Assembly (NCBI GenBank): GCA_022570795.1
Contig: JAKUDP010000006.1
Location: forward strand, 372,001-436,000
Length of the DNA stretch: 64,000 nucleotides
DNA from: Sphaerulina vaccinii
Lineage: Eukaryota > Ascomycota > Dothideomycetes > Mycosphaerellales > Mycosphaerellaceae
Direction of reading: 5' to 3'
Part shown: positions 40,662 through 52,195 of the stretch, piece after piece
How the letters are laid out: each line of letters opens with the position of its first letter
Position numbering within the stretch: the stretch's first letter is position 1
The notes under the pieces: generated by a model
What the model was told of the DNA's origin: nothing
Seen by the model: only the letters and a program-made list of their open reading frames with translations
Database searches by the model: none
Program-made: the position numbers and the translations under genes

Positions 40662-41266
40662 GCACTCACGATACCCCACATCTTCCTCCCAACCTTTCGA
40701 CGCCATTCCGCTACATCCTTAAACTTACAAGCATCTCGTTCATATAGCTCGGCCACTTTGAGGTGTTCACATGTTGCGTATATCGCGTACCGTTGTTCAC
40801 CGGAAGAGCTTCCATTCATAGCAGCTGCAGAGTTCCATGCCCTTTAAGGTACGGGCTGTGGGTAGCCTGTAGAAAGGTAGCGTTTAGCGGGACTATGTGC
40901 ATCTATATCGATCATACAATATACGTACGGCAGACCAACCGCGAATCCAGTCCTCGAAGCTTGGGGTGTGCTTCGCACTTATAGCCTCCATCTCTGTTTG
41001 CTTGGACACAGCCATGAGGCTGTACGTGTGATGTGATACAGTGTAGTTATAATCGTTATAGGGGTAGATTAGTACGGGTAGAAGAGTAGGCAACAAAAAT
41101 CATAACATTTCAGTTGCCTAGCAACCTAGGAAATCATATGGTAGGAGTAGCAAACACACAGGCAAAATATGAAGCAATCACAACAACGATACACAGCGAA
41201 CCAAGCAGGTGAAGTGAGCAATTTCCACGATAGTCCATTGAACCGCTATACAATAATGGGGATAAC
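40662..41266. other. Convergent intergenic region
   Basis: It lies between the 3' ends of the membrane protein gene and the 602-residue gene. The short frames are motif-free. No repeat is seen. Confidence 0.35.
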
Positions 41267-43151
41267 CTAAGCACTAACCCTCCTCCCCTCCCTCCCAAAA
41301 CATTCAACAATCCCACTCATCTTTGGGCATCTCTTCCCAACCTCCTTCCTCTTGATCTTAAATTGTATAGCATGTTCAGGTTCCATTTCCTCACCTGCCG
41401 TCTCCACCACCGGACCCGAACAAGTCGTGGTAAGTTTCACATCATCTGAATCTCTTTCTTCAGGTTCTGCGAAAGGAGTCACGACAACACTTGTTCGCTT
41501 TCTTTCGATGCCGTTGAGTTGAATCGTTGGAGGAGGGGTCTTCGTTCCCGTTGCGGGAATATAGTCCATAGCTGGTTCGCGACGGGCGGTGGCTTGTTCG
41601 TAGGGAATGCCGACTAGGACTGAACGTGGGCGGTAGACTATGGCGTTGCTTCGTTGGGGAGGGGACATGTCTCGCTTGCAGTTGTGCGGGTGAGGGTGGG
41701 CGTAGGAAGTTACTTCAGTGGGATAAGGAGTTGGCGAATGGCCAGCTGGGTAAGATCGAGTCTTTCTTTCGTAGTCGCCGTATGTCGAGCCTTGTCTCCC
41801 ACCTGGGCCAGGATCGGAGTCTGGACGATCGACGCCGAGGAGTTTGCGGGCTTTTTCGGATGATGTTAGGCTGATCTTGGGGACTGCTTCGTCGTATACT
41901 GTACGACGAGTTTCGATTGGCGATAGGGAGTCGTGGAGAGAGCTGACGTCGTCGTGGTCTATGTATGGCAGTCCTAGTTCGTCGTGTGGGTTTTGTTGAG
42001 AAGAAGTGGGAGGTGAGGGTTCTTCGGCTGTCACGCTTGGAAGGTCACCAGGAGAAGCTCGATCGCTCATTGCGGAAGTCTTTCGTGCGTGCTGGCGCGC
42101 GAGTCGTGATGGACCTGGGTGGAGGTCGACTTGAGTAACTGAGCCAGAAGAGAAGTGCTGTAGGGGTATGACGGAGTCAATTTGTGCAAGCTGATGTGCT
42201 AATTCGTTGGTATCGATGCCAAGGAGCTTGAGAGCTTTGTCTGATGTTGTTGTTTGACCAGATGCCCAAGATGGTGTTCTGATGTGACCATGGCCATCTC
42301 TAGACATGGAGGTGCGCAGAGTACTCTTTTCTGGCACAGCGGGCGCGGAGTACGGTCTTCCATCAATGTCGGTGGTGTTGATGGTGATCCCATTCGCCAC
42401 TAGTATCGATCCACGTTCTATGCTATCGTTTTGCGTTTCTGAGCTGCGTTTGTACTCTGAGCTTCGCTTGACTTCTGAGCTCCGCTTGATTTCTGAACTT
42501 CGCTTGATCTCTGCACTGCCTTTGAGGCTTCTCTGGATCTCGCGAGATTGTGTTGATGTAGGCGACGAACTATCCAATGAGCTCGTAGACTTGCAGTTTT
42601 GCGCCGTCTTCAAGCCCTAGCTAATCGTTAGGTCAGTCTGCAAAGCCCGGCAGCCACGAGTCTAGACATGGCAAGGATTGAAGATTGCTTACAGTGTCTG
42701 GGGTCATCCCACGGCTAGCATGTTTGCCCTTGTAGAAGAGCTCCAGCCTCTCAACATCTTTCTCAGTCTGCTGTGCGTAGGTCTCCAGCACGCTCTGAAA
42801 TGTCTCCCCACGCTTCGTGGTCAAGTCTCTCGCAGATTCGAATCCCTTCAGGAACAACTTGATGTCCTCATTTGGTCTCATGGGCAAGGCCTGCGGCTCA
42901 ATGCGAGATAGCGAACTTGATTCTCCTCGTTCTGGTTTCGCAATGCTTCTGGTCTTCTTTGAACCCGACTTGCGCTCGGGCTGCGAGTCCCGATGTTTAC
43001 GCTGACGTTCTGCTTGTTGTTCGTGCGCAGTCTCCAGCAATGGTAGGATGATTGAGTCCAGGTCTCTGTGCCAGGGATACTCCACTTCCACTTGCGTCTG
43101 GCCCCAAGTGCCAATGGGCACGTCAAACTTGACTCGCGTTGAGTCGGCCAT
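41267..43151 (-). CDS. Low-complexity protein with KRSSE repeats, unknown function
   Basis: Exons 42693-43151 and 41267-42616 are joined by a 76-bp intron (GTAAGC...GCTAG), giving 602 residues from the ATG at 43151. The N-terminal ~120 residues look folded (FDVPIGTWGQTQVEVEYPWH; helices to about 170). The rest is Ser/Pro-rich with a hexapeptide run of type (E)xKRSSE repeated about four times just after the intron. Two copies of a SxKA(L/R)KLLG(I/V)D motif lie roughly 150 residues apart, which could be a short docking motif. The C-terminus is basic (FKIKRKEVGKRCPKM). No known domain or targeting signal is seen. It is probably a disordered scaffold or regulator (inference). An ATG 16 codons upstream is also possible. 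Confidence 0.7.
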
Positions 43152-44600
43152 CTTTGCCTCACTGTATAGTGACGACGCCTTGATGGAAGCAGGCGACATC
43201 GAGAGGTCTGACGTAGAAGTGGAGAACTGGCGAGATATAGGAGAGCGATAGGTGAGGTAGGTCTTCAGGTACCTCGCCTAGAGGTAGCTGAACCAACGGC
43301 CTTATAGCTCAGATGTGAGATCTGACATGGTGAGCAAAGGCTTGTCCATTCGTGTCAAATTTCACGTTGTCAAGCTAGGTTAGTTATGTGTCGCTTGTAG
43401 ACAGCGCTGGCCGATGGGTTGGAGTCTTGGTTCTAGCGAAGATCCATTGGTTGATACGGAGCTCAGAATAGAGTCTGACATCCATCTAAGCCGGGGCGGT
43501 AAATATAGGTACTTGAGTAAGGTATCGGTGCGAGAGGCAGTCCGAGCGTTTAATGTCATACGGAGGACTTGGCGTGGTGTTGTCCAAGTCTTGAGATCTT
43601 ACCTAAGTGAAGTGCTCTCCGTAAATGTTATGTATCGTATCGTATGCAACACAGCCATTGCAGTTGCATAACAGTTCACTGTTGCTCAGCATTTTCCGCG
43701 TTCGCTGGACGAGGCCACTGGGCTCGTCGAAGCCCTCACGCTTCTACAACCACATGGGGACGTCGAACGTGGTCACAGCAGGATTGGTCCAGAATGGTTC
43801 ATGCTTGCATAGTCGGATGTATGCGCACGGTCGCAACATGCTATACCTGTCTGCCGAAGAGGAGTTCAGACCGGGATTTGACATTCGAAGCTTCCGTTCC
43901 TCCCCCAGTCGAAAGTTCTCGGCATCCACCTCGAACTCGCAAGCCGAACGATAGTCTGCAGTGCCGACTGGCAGCGGTGTCGTTAGAGACATGGGACGTG
44001 TCGCCGTCCTATAGGGTCCAGAGACATTCCAGATTCGTTCTTGCAGGGCTTTTGATCCAGGATCAATTTCAGATTTCGTCGAAAGAAGCGATTCACGGCG
44101 GGCGCTGAGAAGTAACGACAAGTGCTGACAGATGTGAAAGCCAAGCCCAATGGCGGCGTGTTTGGTCAACACCAGAGACCTGGCTCGCGAAGCCGAACAC
44201 ACTTCCATCAAAGCCGCTGAAGGCAGACCGAATCTGCGAGTCCCATGTCGCAGCAGCTCGGAAGCACAACTCAGAAGCACAATGTAGGTGACGAGGAACG
44301 GCATCGTGTCTGCTCGATGTCGATGGGTTCGTGTTGATTAGGTGAAGTGGAAGAAGAGTGAGTGGTACAGACACGGAGCGAAGCGAAGCGAAGGAGGGCG
44401 TCCAGAGGACGATTACTAGCGTGCCACTAGCGTCCACGAATCGGCACTTTCCCTCGCCGACCTCGCTTCCTTTCGTCACATGAACAGCTCGAATCCCGGT
44501 AGTAGATGATCGCATACTGCAGTCCATTGACATTGACATTGAGACCGCGCGGAAGAATGATATGCGCTGGCTTCGATAAAGTCCCACGATATGCGCGAGC
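43152..44600. other. Divergent intergenic region of 1.4 kb
   Basis: It contains the promoters of the flanking genes. The frames at 43625-44108, 43744-44304 and 44093-44671 overlap each other on both strands without motifs, and I judged them chance frames. No repeat is seen. Confidence 0.35.
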
Positions 44601-45863
44601 ATGTACCGCACCAACGATCCTCGATTCCGACGGCGCATAAATGACTTAACGCACACGCTCGAGTCCGCCAACGAAGCTACTCAATCCGGACTCTACATCT
44701 TCGGCCAAACATATATTCGTCCCTGCTTCGAGAGCATAGGATCATGCTTTACAACCTGTATAGACGCGAGTTGTCCAGGTCTACAGCGGGAGAACAGGAC
44801 GCGACGACAGCGAGGTCGAGCTCCCACCAGAGGTCGCGCGGAGCTGAGCTTCGACTTCTACGATGACTGGGACGAAGACGAGAACGATGGGTTGTTAGGG
44901 TGGGGAAACGACGAGTTTGATAGGCTTGTCGCGGGTAGTGGAGCGCATGCTAGTCATGGTTATGGAACTGTAGATGCGCAGCCTGCTAAGCTACAGAGAG
45001 GCATGGCATATCCGAAGACGAGAAGGAAAAGTCTTGTGGATGGCGAGGACCCTACTGTTATCCCTGGGAGTAGCGGGGGTTTCTTGCGACGACTGTTTGG
45101 TGGCAAGGACTTGCGATATAAGCCTAGTGCTGCGGATCTGCAAGAACATCCTGGAGCACGCACGACGAGGACGCGGAACTTGACTGAAGTCGAAGCGCTG
45201 CTCGAAGATGATGAATTAAATGCTGGAAGAGGCAAAGGCCGTGCAAGAAGTGGGACGCAAGGCAGTCAAAATACGACGAGCAGCTACAGTAGTAGAGGGG
45301 ACATTTTCCCTAGTGATGAGGAAGATGATGCCATTCCGCTGGACGACGAGTTTGCTATGGTACTTGAAAGAAGGACGACTTTACCTGGTATGGAAACTGA
45401 AAGCAGTTCTGGGAAGACAGCACCTGCGAAACGAGGCAAAAGACCTTCTGCTGGGAGTAGGACTTCGACAAGAACGTTTTCTTCGCGAAGTACCAGGAGC
45501 GAAAGAGGGAGCAGGAAGCGGAAGAGTCGCACGAGCAGCTATGCTCATACGCCCGAGTCAGAGGCTGTGGCGGAAACTGTTGAGGAAGCGGAGCCCATGC
45601 AGGAACGGACTCCTTCTTATGCTGACCTCAAACGGCAAGAAGCGCAAGTCGCCGCAGAAGAGGAAGCTGATGTGCTACGACGACGACAAGAAGCACAGGA
45701 AATCGCAGAAGAACGCGGTCTTGTCGATGAGAATTTGAGCAGCAAAGAAGCTACGCCACGAAGTACGACTCCTGCACCCGAGACGACCGAGATAGCACGT
45801 CCACTAGACGACCAGGATCAGACCACAGTTTCTCTACAGCCACATGTTGCAGAAGAGTCGTAG
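44601..45863 (+). CDS. Conserved fungal hypothetical protein, largely disordered, 420 residues
   Basis: A single exon. The N-terminal 60 residues form a helical segment with a moderately hydrophobic Cys-containing stretch (SGLYIFGQTYIRPCFESIGSC). This is followed by Arg-rich and then acidic sequence (FDFYDDWDEDENDGLLGWG). A middle region has GGFLRRLFGGKDLRYKPSAA. The second half is Ser/Arg/Glu-rich with DEEDDAIPLDDEF and a Gln/Glu/Arg coiled-coil-like segment near residue 350. The conserved order of WG..EFDRLL-like and FLRRLFG blocks is familiar from uncharacterised ascomycete proteins, but I cannot name it. The location is unknown; the N-terminal hydrophobic stretch might associate with membranes. 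Confidence 0.7.
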   Translation: MYRTNDPRFRRRINDLTHTLESANEATQSGLYIFGQTYIRPCFESIGSCFTTCIDASCPGLQRENRTRRQRGRAPTRGRAELSFDFYDDWDEDENDGLLGWGNDEFDRLVAGSGAHASHGYGTVDAQPAKLQRGMAYPKTRRKSLVDGEDPTVIPGSSGGFLRRLFGGKDLRYKPSAADLQEHPGARTTRTRNLTEVEALLEDDELNAGRGKGRARSGTQGSQNTTSSYSSRGDIFPSDEEDDAIPLDDEFAMVLERRTTLPGMETESSSGKTAPAKRGKRPSAGSRTSTRTFSSRSTRSERGSRKRKSRTSSYAHTPESEAVAETVEEAEPMQERTPSYADLKRQEAQVAAEEEADVLRRRQEAQEIAEERGLVDENLSSKEATPRSTTPAPETTEIARPLDDQDQTTVSLQPHVAEES

Positions 45864-46199
45864 AAGCCGCCTCTCGCAGACTGATGCTAGGATCAGCCAT
45901 GATTGTTTTGACGCGTTCAAGCGAGGCGTTTGGCTACTTTTTGAAGTGAGCATCGAAATGAATATCCATACCAGTTCACAAGCATGCAGATTCGAAACAG
46001 GAAAGCCATATGTCGGCTACGATCAATGCTATAATAATTTATCAGATACCCATCGTACTACGTGCGCAGTATCAAGCCAAAGGAACAGCGATGAAGCAAA
46101 AGAACAGCAACGAAACAAAAGAACCAGCCAGGCTCATTTTGTAGGTGTGGTACCAAACAAGTGGTCGTGTCTTAGGCCATGATTCGACCTTGGATACCG
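45864..46199. other. 3' flank of the 44601-45863 gene before array B
   Basis: The sequence is A-rich near 46,075-46,130. I do not find a further array core before the one at 46238. Confidence 0.35.
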
Positions 46200-48450
46200 C
46201 CCTTAGCTAACACTTTTCCTCGGCATCAGATTCACTGACGACTTATGACCCTACTACTTGAGCTAACACTGGTTGTTGAAGGAATCGACAGTCCACAGAG
46301 TATATGACACCTCAACTTACAGCACTCTGACTGACAAAGGCTGAACGAGAGGGCTCTGAACAAGCAAAAGAAGCGCGTCATGGGCAAAATAATCGCCACG
46401 ACTCTGCTGTCTACTGGAATCGACGATGTCCAGAACTCAGCGCCTATTGCGAGCGCTTGTAGCGACATCGAACAACTTCCTGTCGAGCATCAGCATGGCC
46501 AACGACTTACCGACTGAGCCAACTCGGCTGGACGACTGTTGGCAAGAACGAAAAGCTGATTGTATATGATACCTCATTCTATATCACACCAGATGACTCA
46601 AAAAGCAATATGCATCTGAAGACGCCAAGAATGGAGCAAAAGACAGAACAATCGCCAGCTCCGAACACTGAAGAGCAAGATCTGCATCGACCTATCGGCA
46701 ACACCAATCGTAGTCTGGCCTGACTGCATTACTATGTCGAGCATTGACTTCATCAACGACTTACCAACCCAGCCAACGTGGCTGTCTAACGACTGTTGAG
46801 GTTCGTGGTGAGGAGGGTGTATATGAGGCCCCACCACACGCTGTCTACTGCGACTAAAACAAAGGGATATGCTTCTGGAAAGGCAAAAAGTGGAGATCAT
46901 GGAGCAAAAACAATCGCCATGTCCAACTGGCCAGGGAAGATACATATGCCGCCCGAACAGCACTGATCGTTGTCCAGTTGTCGCTATACTTCACTGCCGA
47001 TCGAGCATCGACCTAATCGACGACTTACCAGCTCGGCCAATGTGGCTGTTCGACGACTGTTGAGATTGGTGGGACGGTAGCTGTATACGACACCTCATTG
47101 GGCAGCACGAGATAGCACAAAAGAAGCAGAACCTCTGTTGTGAAGGCAAAAGAACAGATACATCGACTATAGGCAGTTGTGCGGATACGGAGAAAGCCAG
47201 GGACTGACTTGACATCAGTGTCTACCAAGTCTTGAACATAGCACTGTTTTCTCAGCATCAACTACGTCGACGACTTATGAGGTATTCCGCTAAGCCAATG
47301 TGGATTGTTGAAGAGTACAAGTTTTGAAGGTATGATGTACCTCCATACGTCGCAGCAGGCCAAGCAAAACATGCAAAGACAACACGTATGTGCATCAACG
47401 GGCAAAAGAAAACAACAGCTACATCAACTGCAGACAGTTGGAGCATCAAGAATACCAATGAGATCAGGTCTATCTCAGGCAGGTTCGGCGCTTATCACTG
47501 TTTCTCAGCATCGACTATGTGGACAACTTATGAGGTCTGCCGCTGACCCAATGTGGACTGTTGGAGAACGCACGTTTTGAGATCATAATGTATGCTCATA
47601 TGCTGAGGTGAGGAAGGCAAAAAGGGGCAAAACAATCGCTTCAAGGCCACAGGACGATTTGCCCATTCTTCCACAACTTACAAGAGCGGGTTCTTGAAGC
47701 TTATGAAAGCGCACGACTATGTCAAGCATCGATATGATCAGCGACTTACAGATTGAGCCAACAAGGCCTGACGACTGTTCGAAGAGACAAATCAAAAACA
47801 TGATATGGACCTCCATGGTCAAGGAGGACAGCGAAAGGGCAAAACAGTCATCTAAGCTGTGTTAGCTTTGGCATACCACATCGTCGTCGGCCGTAATAGC
47901 AGCTGTCAGGTGTGAGTCCGCTCGTATTATCGAGCATTGATTGAAACCAACGACTTACTAACTCAGCCATTAAGGCTAGACGACTATTGATGAAGCCAAG
48001 TTGTTATGCTAATATGTACCTTTATATGCTAAGTTGGGTCAGGCAAAAGGAGCATAAAAATCGCCCGAGCTGTATCAGCTTTTCAAGATCACCACCACTA
48101 TCACCAAGTACTATTTGCTATTAGGTGTAAGTCTAGATTGCGCTGTCAAACATCGACATGATCGACGACTTACCGACTGGACCATTAACGCTAGACGACT
48201 GTTGAAGTGCATCAAACTGGAACCGTATAACAAAGTCAAGACCTAGAAAGAGACCCGTGCTCTTCGAGCATGTGTCCAAAGACAGAAGTGCTTGACAAAA
48301 AGCAAATCAACAGTATGGACATTAGTTGTCGCAACGCAGTGCCTGCCTTCGAGGTCCGGATGGCCTCCAAAGTTACCCCTAGCGATCCGTGAGGCCCAGC
48401 ATCTGTTACTTTGACGACTTACGAGCTTCCCATTGAGCTAATACTGCTGT
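46200..48450. repeat. Array B: 10 degenerate 209-264-bp units, same family as array A
   Basis: Cores begin at 46238, 46502, 46756, 47020, 47270, 47523, 47741, 47950, 48165 and 48414. Units carry the same ordered blocks as array A: GCATC(A/G), CGACGACTTA(C/T), the GCCA-loop-(T)GGC hairpin, GACGACTGTTGA, a TATATGA-like block and GCAAAA(C)AATCGCC. The distance from core to the last block is 98-148 bp, more variable than in array A. Hairpins are especially clear at 46518 (AGCC-AACTC-GGCT), 46770 (AGCCA-ACG-TGGCT) and 47036 (GGCCA-ATG-TGGCT). B5 and B6 (47270, 47523) resemble each other more than the rest, indicating local duplication. No frame runs through the array. It is flanked on the right by another tandem repeat. 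Confidence 0.85.
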
Positions 48451-48589
48451 TGTTGGAGTGAAGTTGCAGTAAGACTATGAAGGTCACTACCCGTAGGTCG
48501 AGGTCGAGGCCATAGGTCGGAGGTAAATGGACGATACTCTCTGAGAAGTATAGAGGGTGCTATTCTGATCATCTAGGTTTGGTATCTCT

Positions 48590-48990
48590 AAGAATCGAGA
48601 GGCGCTGAGCTATTGATTGAAGAGATGGGGCGCAGAAAAGATTCGCTGCGCTTTCGGAGACGAATAGTTATGGTACGGTACATCTCTGTGAATTGAGAAG
48701 GACCATGCTAGTTGGAGTAGAGACACTGCGCATTGGTGATGTGATGAGCTTCCGGAGATATGCAATGTTGACTTCTTACATATCTCTGCAGTTCGAGAAC
48801 AGCTAAGCATCTCTGGGTAGAGACGGGGCGCGATGGTGTTTTGCTGAGCTCTCAGAGACAAGCGATGTTGACTCGGTATACGTCTCGGCGATTGAGAAGT
48901 GCTAAGCATCTCGATGTGAAGATGATGTGAAAGGTCGGTCTGCTAAGCTTTCAGAGACATACGATATGGACAACCATCTCTGGGGCGCTT
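48590..48990. repeat. Tandem repeat, four units of about 100 bp
   Basis: Units start near 48594, 48691, 48792 and 48892. The shared skeleton is (A/G)TT(C)GAGAA..GCTAAGCATCTC near the start, GTAGAGAC..GGCGC, then GCT(G)AGCTTTC(A)GAGAC, GATGTTGAC and a closing TAC.TCTC.GCG. Units 3 and 4 are most alike. No open frame is shared. It directly follows array B but has a different sequence and period. Confidence 0.75.
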
Positions 48991-49110
48991 GTGTGATGTG
49001 ATTCGATGCTATGCGTAATGCTATGACCATAGTCTGTACACCATCAGCGAGAAATTGTACATCGCTAACAATACGACCACTACCAAGATAGCGATCAGCT
49101 TCAGATCAAG

Positions 49111-51436
49111 TCAGCTGGCCGAAGGCATGACAATCTTTCCAACACCCTCCCATGCCTCCTTTGCACTGGCAGCAACTTTCTCGGCGAAGTCGTTCAGGCT
49201 GGACTCTCCAAACAACTCTGCCAAAGTTCTTTCTTCCTTCAGACCTTCAAGCGCGATAATGAAGAAGGGAGACTTCTGTCCCCCGTTTCCTTTAGCGGAC
49301 ATTCGCGTCGCATATTCTTGTAGTCTCCTGATATGTCCGAAACAAGTAGCTCGTAGTATCGCGGCTTCAGGAGATGTGCAAGTCTTTGCCAAGATGAGGA
49401 GGATGTCGATGTATACGTAGCAGGCGTGTAGCTTCTCGCATAGAAAGGTCTTCCGGTCGGGTGCGCAGAGTGTGGGAATGCTTAAGTCCTCAATGTGTTT
49501 GGAGAGGGTTTCGATGTCGACTTTGCCGTTGGGTCCTAGGATGAGAAGGATAGAAAGGGCATTTACTGTGTGCGCTATACGATTCTCGGCGTCGGTGAAA
49601 GGGTGTGTAGACCCTGGGTCCTCCATCGACTCCATGAGGGCGTCGAGTCCGGACTGGAAGCTGTCTGTGTCTGTGACAAGAGGGATCTGTTTGGAGGCGA
49701 GAGAGTAGGCCTGGGAATGGCTGTTAGCTTGTCTGGTCTAGCGAGATTACGAGAATGTGCTTGAAGTGCTTTCCACGTCGCGTGATGTGACTATGTCTGC
49801 GGAGAGATGGAGGCTGACATACCGTATCGATCACGAGATTGTAGATGAGCCAATATCGCCCAGTCAGTCCACTCATACCATGAACCGTAGATCGTCCTCG
49901 TCGCTGAAGAGCCTCTTCAATGTTGAAGCCAAAGTTGAAGGTAGCGTTGAAGTCCCTGTTGTCCTTCAGGTCGACCCAAGCTTGGACGACTCTTGGTCCA
50001 AGTTCGCTTGTCCCTCGCCCATAACCTTTGCCGGAGAGACGAGCCATACGGCGATGTTCAAGCAGCGTGACTCTTCGCATGAAGCTGTTCCGGATCTCAT
50101 CTCGAAGTCCGTTGAGCTCGAAGATCATGCCAGTCTGTTTGTGGTCTAATACGGCGGCCTCTGCTTCGAAAAGCTTATTTTCGTGTCGAGCTGGTACTTG
50201 GAGTGCTCTGTTGGTCCGGTCGTGGGGATCGAAGTACTCCCCTTTGGGTAGTTCAGTGCGAAAAGGGTGTATGGTGCTGAGTCTGGTGAACAACGTGTGC
50301 CCGACAGTGTCAAATTGTACTTCCTTAATGCTCAACGAGTCGAATAGGCGCATCGCCTCGCTGCCTAGTCCAAGTCGCATGTAGAGATATACTAGGATCA
50401 CACGAGCTTCGTGTATTTCCGAGTCAAATTTGAGCAGTTGCTCTGCCAGAAATGCTGCTTGTAGCAGGTAGCTCTGCTCTCCTGTGAAGTCTGAGTATAG
50501 CTTGACGAGACCAGATATCGCTAGGAAGCAGGGTTCTGCGGCGCCTCGCGTTCGTGTCTTCAAGGTAGTGGTGGCGCTACGGAAAAGCCGCACGGCATCA
50601 GCGACGAAGCTCCAGTATGCATTCCCGTCGGTCTTGTTATCAAGAAGCTCCTTGAACCTCGTCTTCATTTCTTCACCCTTGGTCTCGAGCTCAGTCGGCT
50701 CTCTTTGCGACACTGCCGAGGGCACCTGCTGTCGATGCAACTGCAATGCATCATACACCTGCTTGCTTTCTCGGAAAGCCTGCCGTTCTCGAGTACCTTC
50801 TAGATCCTTCTCACTCTTTTGCAAAGCGAAGATCTGGCCAGCAACTCTGCAATCGAGCGTCTTGTCATTGTCAAATTTTTCGCTCACAGCCTTCCTGGCC
50901 AGTCCAAGCGCTAGCTTCGATTGCAGATCGCCTTCTTCAGTCGAAAGAAGCTGAGTGTAAGCAGCATGAGCTAGATAGATGGCACGATTCTTGGGTTGAA
51001 ACTGCTTGAGCTGTATAAGTGTCTGTTGCACATCCTGTATCCGGTTGTCGTATATGGCTCTCTGGTAACGGACTGTCAAAAGTTCTGATCTGTACTCGAC
51101 ATTGGTGTTGGCCTTATATGCATTGTCCCACAGCTTCGTAATGACTGGTCCTAGTGTTCTGGGAGGCGGGTAGGTGTTCTTGAAGGAGTCCGCAACTGCC
51201 AATTCGATAGAAACAAGCTCGTTCAAATCTTGAATTGGCGGCTGAATGGCAACCAGTTGGTCTAGGATTTGAGGTCCTTCTTCAGAGCCTGGCTGAGAAG
51301 CACATATGAGTTGCAGCTTGGTGGTAAGCAGGTTGACATCTTTTGGATTCTTCTTGAGCAGGTCGTTGCAGCGTTTGATGCCTTCTGCGAACTTTCCGTC
51401 CTTGGCATATTCCTCGTACGTCGGGTAGCGGGCCAT
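49111..51436 (-). CDS. NAA25: NatB N-terminal acetyltransferase auxiliary subunit Naa25/Mdm20
   Basis: Exons 49823-51436 and 49111-49710 (2,214 nt, 737 aa) are joined by a 112-bp intron with a GTATGT donor and CCCAG acceptor. The N-terminal part has TPR-like helices (YAKDGKFAEGIKRCNDLLKK). The family hallmark lies in the middle: LYMRLGLGSEAMRLFDSLSI and KEVQFDTVGHTLFTRLSTIHP. The C-terminal exon provides a helical segment (SFQSGLDALMESMEDPGSTHP and beyond). Naa25 holds the catalytic Naa20 on the ribosome for co-translational acetylation of Met-Asp/Glu/Asn/Gln starts, important for actin and tropomyosin function. The start at 51436 gives a slightly short N-terminus, so a small upstream exon is possible. 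Confidence 0.9.
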
Positions 51437-51821
51437 GTTGAAGTCTTTTCAGTCATTCATCGCGTAGCAGTTAGCCAATGCTTGTAACTCGGAAGTGGTC
51501 CAAGATCGGTCTGTGAGGAAAGTGTCGATGATGATAATTTGGGGAAGTAGTGAAGACTGTTTTGCAGACGGATCTAGAGACGGACGTGATCCCTGCTAGC
51601 GCGTGCATGTGCGTTGCGGCTTCTTGGACCCTTGGACGAGCTCCTTCCTTTCGAAAGGACACCTTCTACACATTGAATGTTTCTGTTCTCATACACTCTG
51701 CCACTACACCAGACCAAGAGAATACGATACTGTAGCACGATTCTCCACAGTCAGCATACTGACCATCGATCCCGAAGACAAACACCATCCAACAGAAACA
51801 ACGCGAGCATAATACGACACA
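51437..51821. other. Divergent promoter region, NAA25 and RAMP4
   Basis: The 385 bp separate two divergently transcribed housekeeping genes. Overlapping short frames on both strands (51471-51812) are motif-free. Confidence 0.4.
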
Positions 51822-52195
51822 ATGGCATGCTACCATATATCGAGATCTCCTAGAGAACTAGGCTAATGTATGGTGATTGCTACAGGCACAAACACCTCAA
51901 CAACGGAAAGCGAACAACGCGTTTGCCGCTCGCGAACAGAAGAAGATGGGAGCCCCACAAGAGATTCGAGAATCGCTACAGGCTGCAAGCACGAAAGCCG
52001 CAAAGAAGATTGAGAAGGCACCCATAAGCAAGGGCTGGTTATGTGAGTCTATACCAAGCAGGAGCACAGGATGAATGAGAGGATATGGGAGAGAGGGACA
52101 AACATGCTGACCGACATGCTGCAGATCTCATGCTTTTCGTTGTCTGCGGTGGCCTGATCTTTGAGCTTCTTCGGATTATCTTCAGCTACTTCTAG
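51822..52195 (+). CDS. YSY6: Ribosome-associated membrane protein RAMP4/SERP1 (yeast Ysy6)
   Basis: Exons 51822-51824 (the ATG alone), 51886-52042 and 52125-52195 (231 nt, 76 aa). Intron 2 is GTGAGT...TGCAG. Intron 1 requires a GC donor right after the ATG (ATG|GCATGC) and a CTACAG acceptor. The protein reads M-AQTPQQRKANNAFA, a Lys/Glu-rich cytosolic helix, IEKAPISKGWLY, then one C-terminal membrane helix (LMLFVVCGGLIFELLRIIF). This is the tail-anchored Sec61-associated RAMP4 family that protects nascent membrane proteins under ER stress. Without the GC intron the conserved AQTPQQR start would have no ATG. Confidence 0.88.

Noticed and set aside
45220..45738. 172-codon plus frame inside the 44601-45863 gene
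   Set aside because: It is an alternate-frame shadow of the Ser/Arg/Glu-rich coding sequence.
46598..46963. 121-codon minus frame in array B
   Set aside because: It crosses two array units whose frames are not kept elsewhere in the array; Cys/Ser/Leu-rich composition and no motif.
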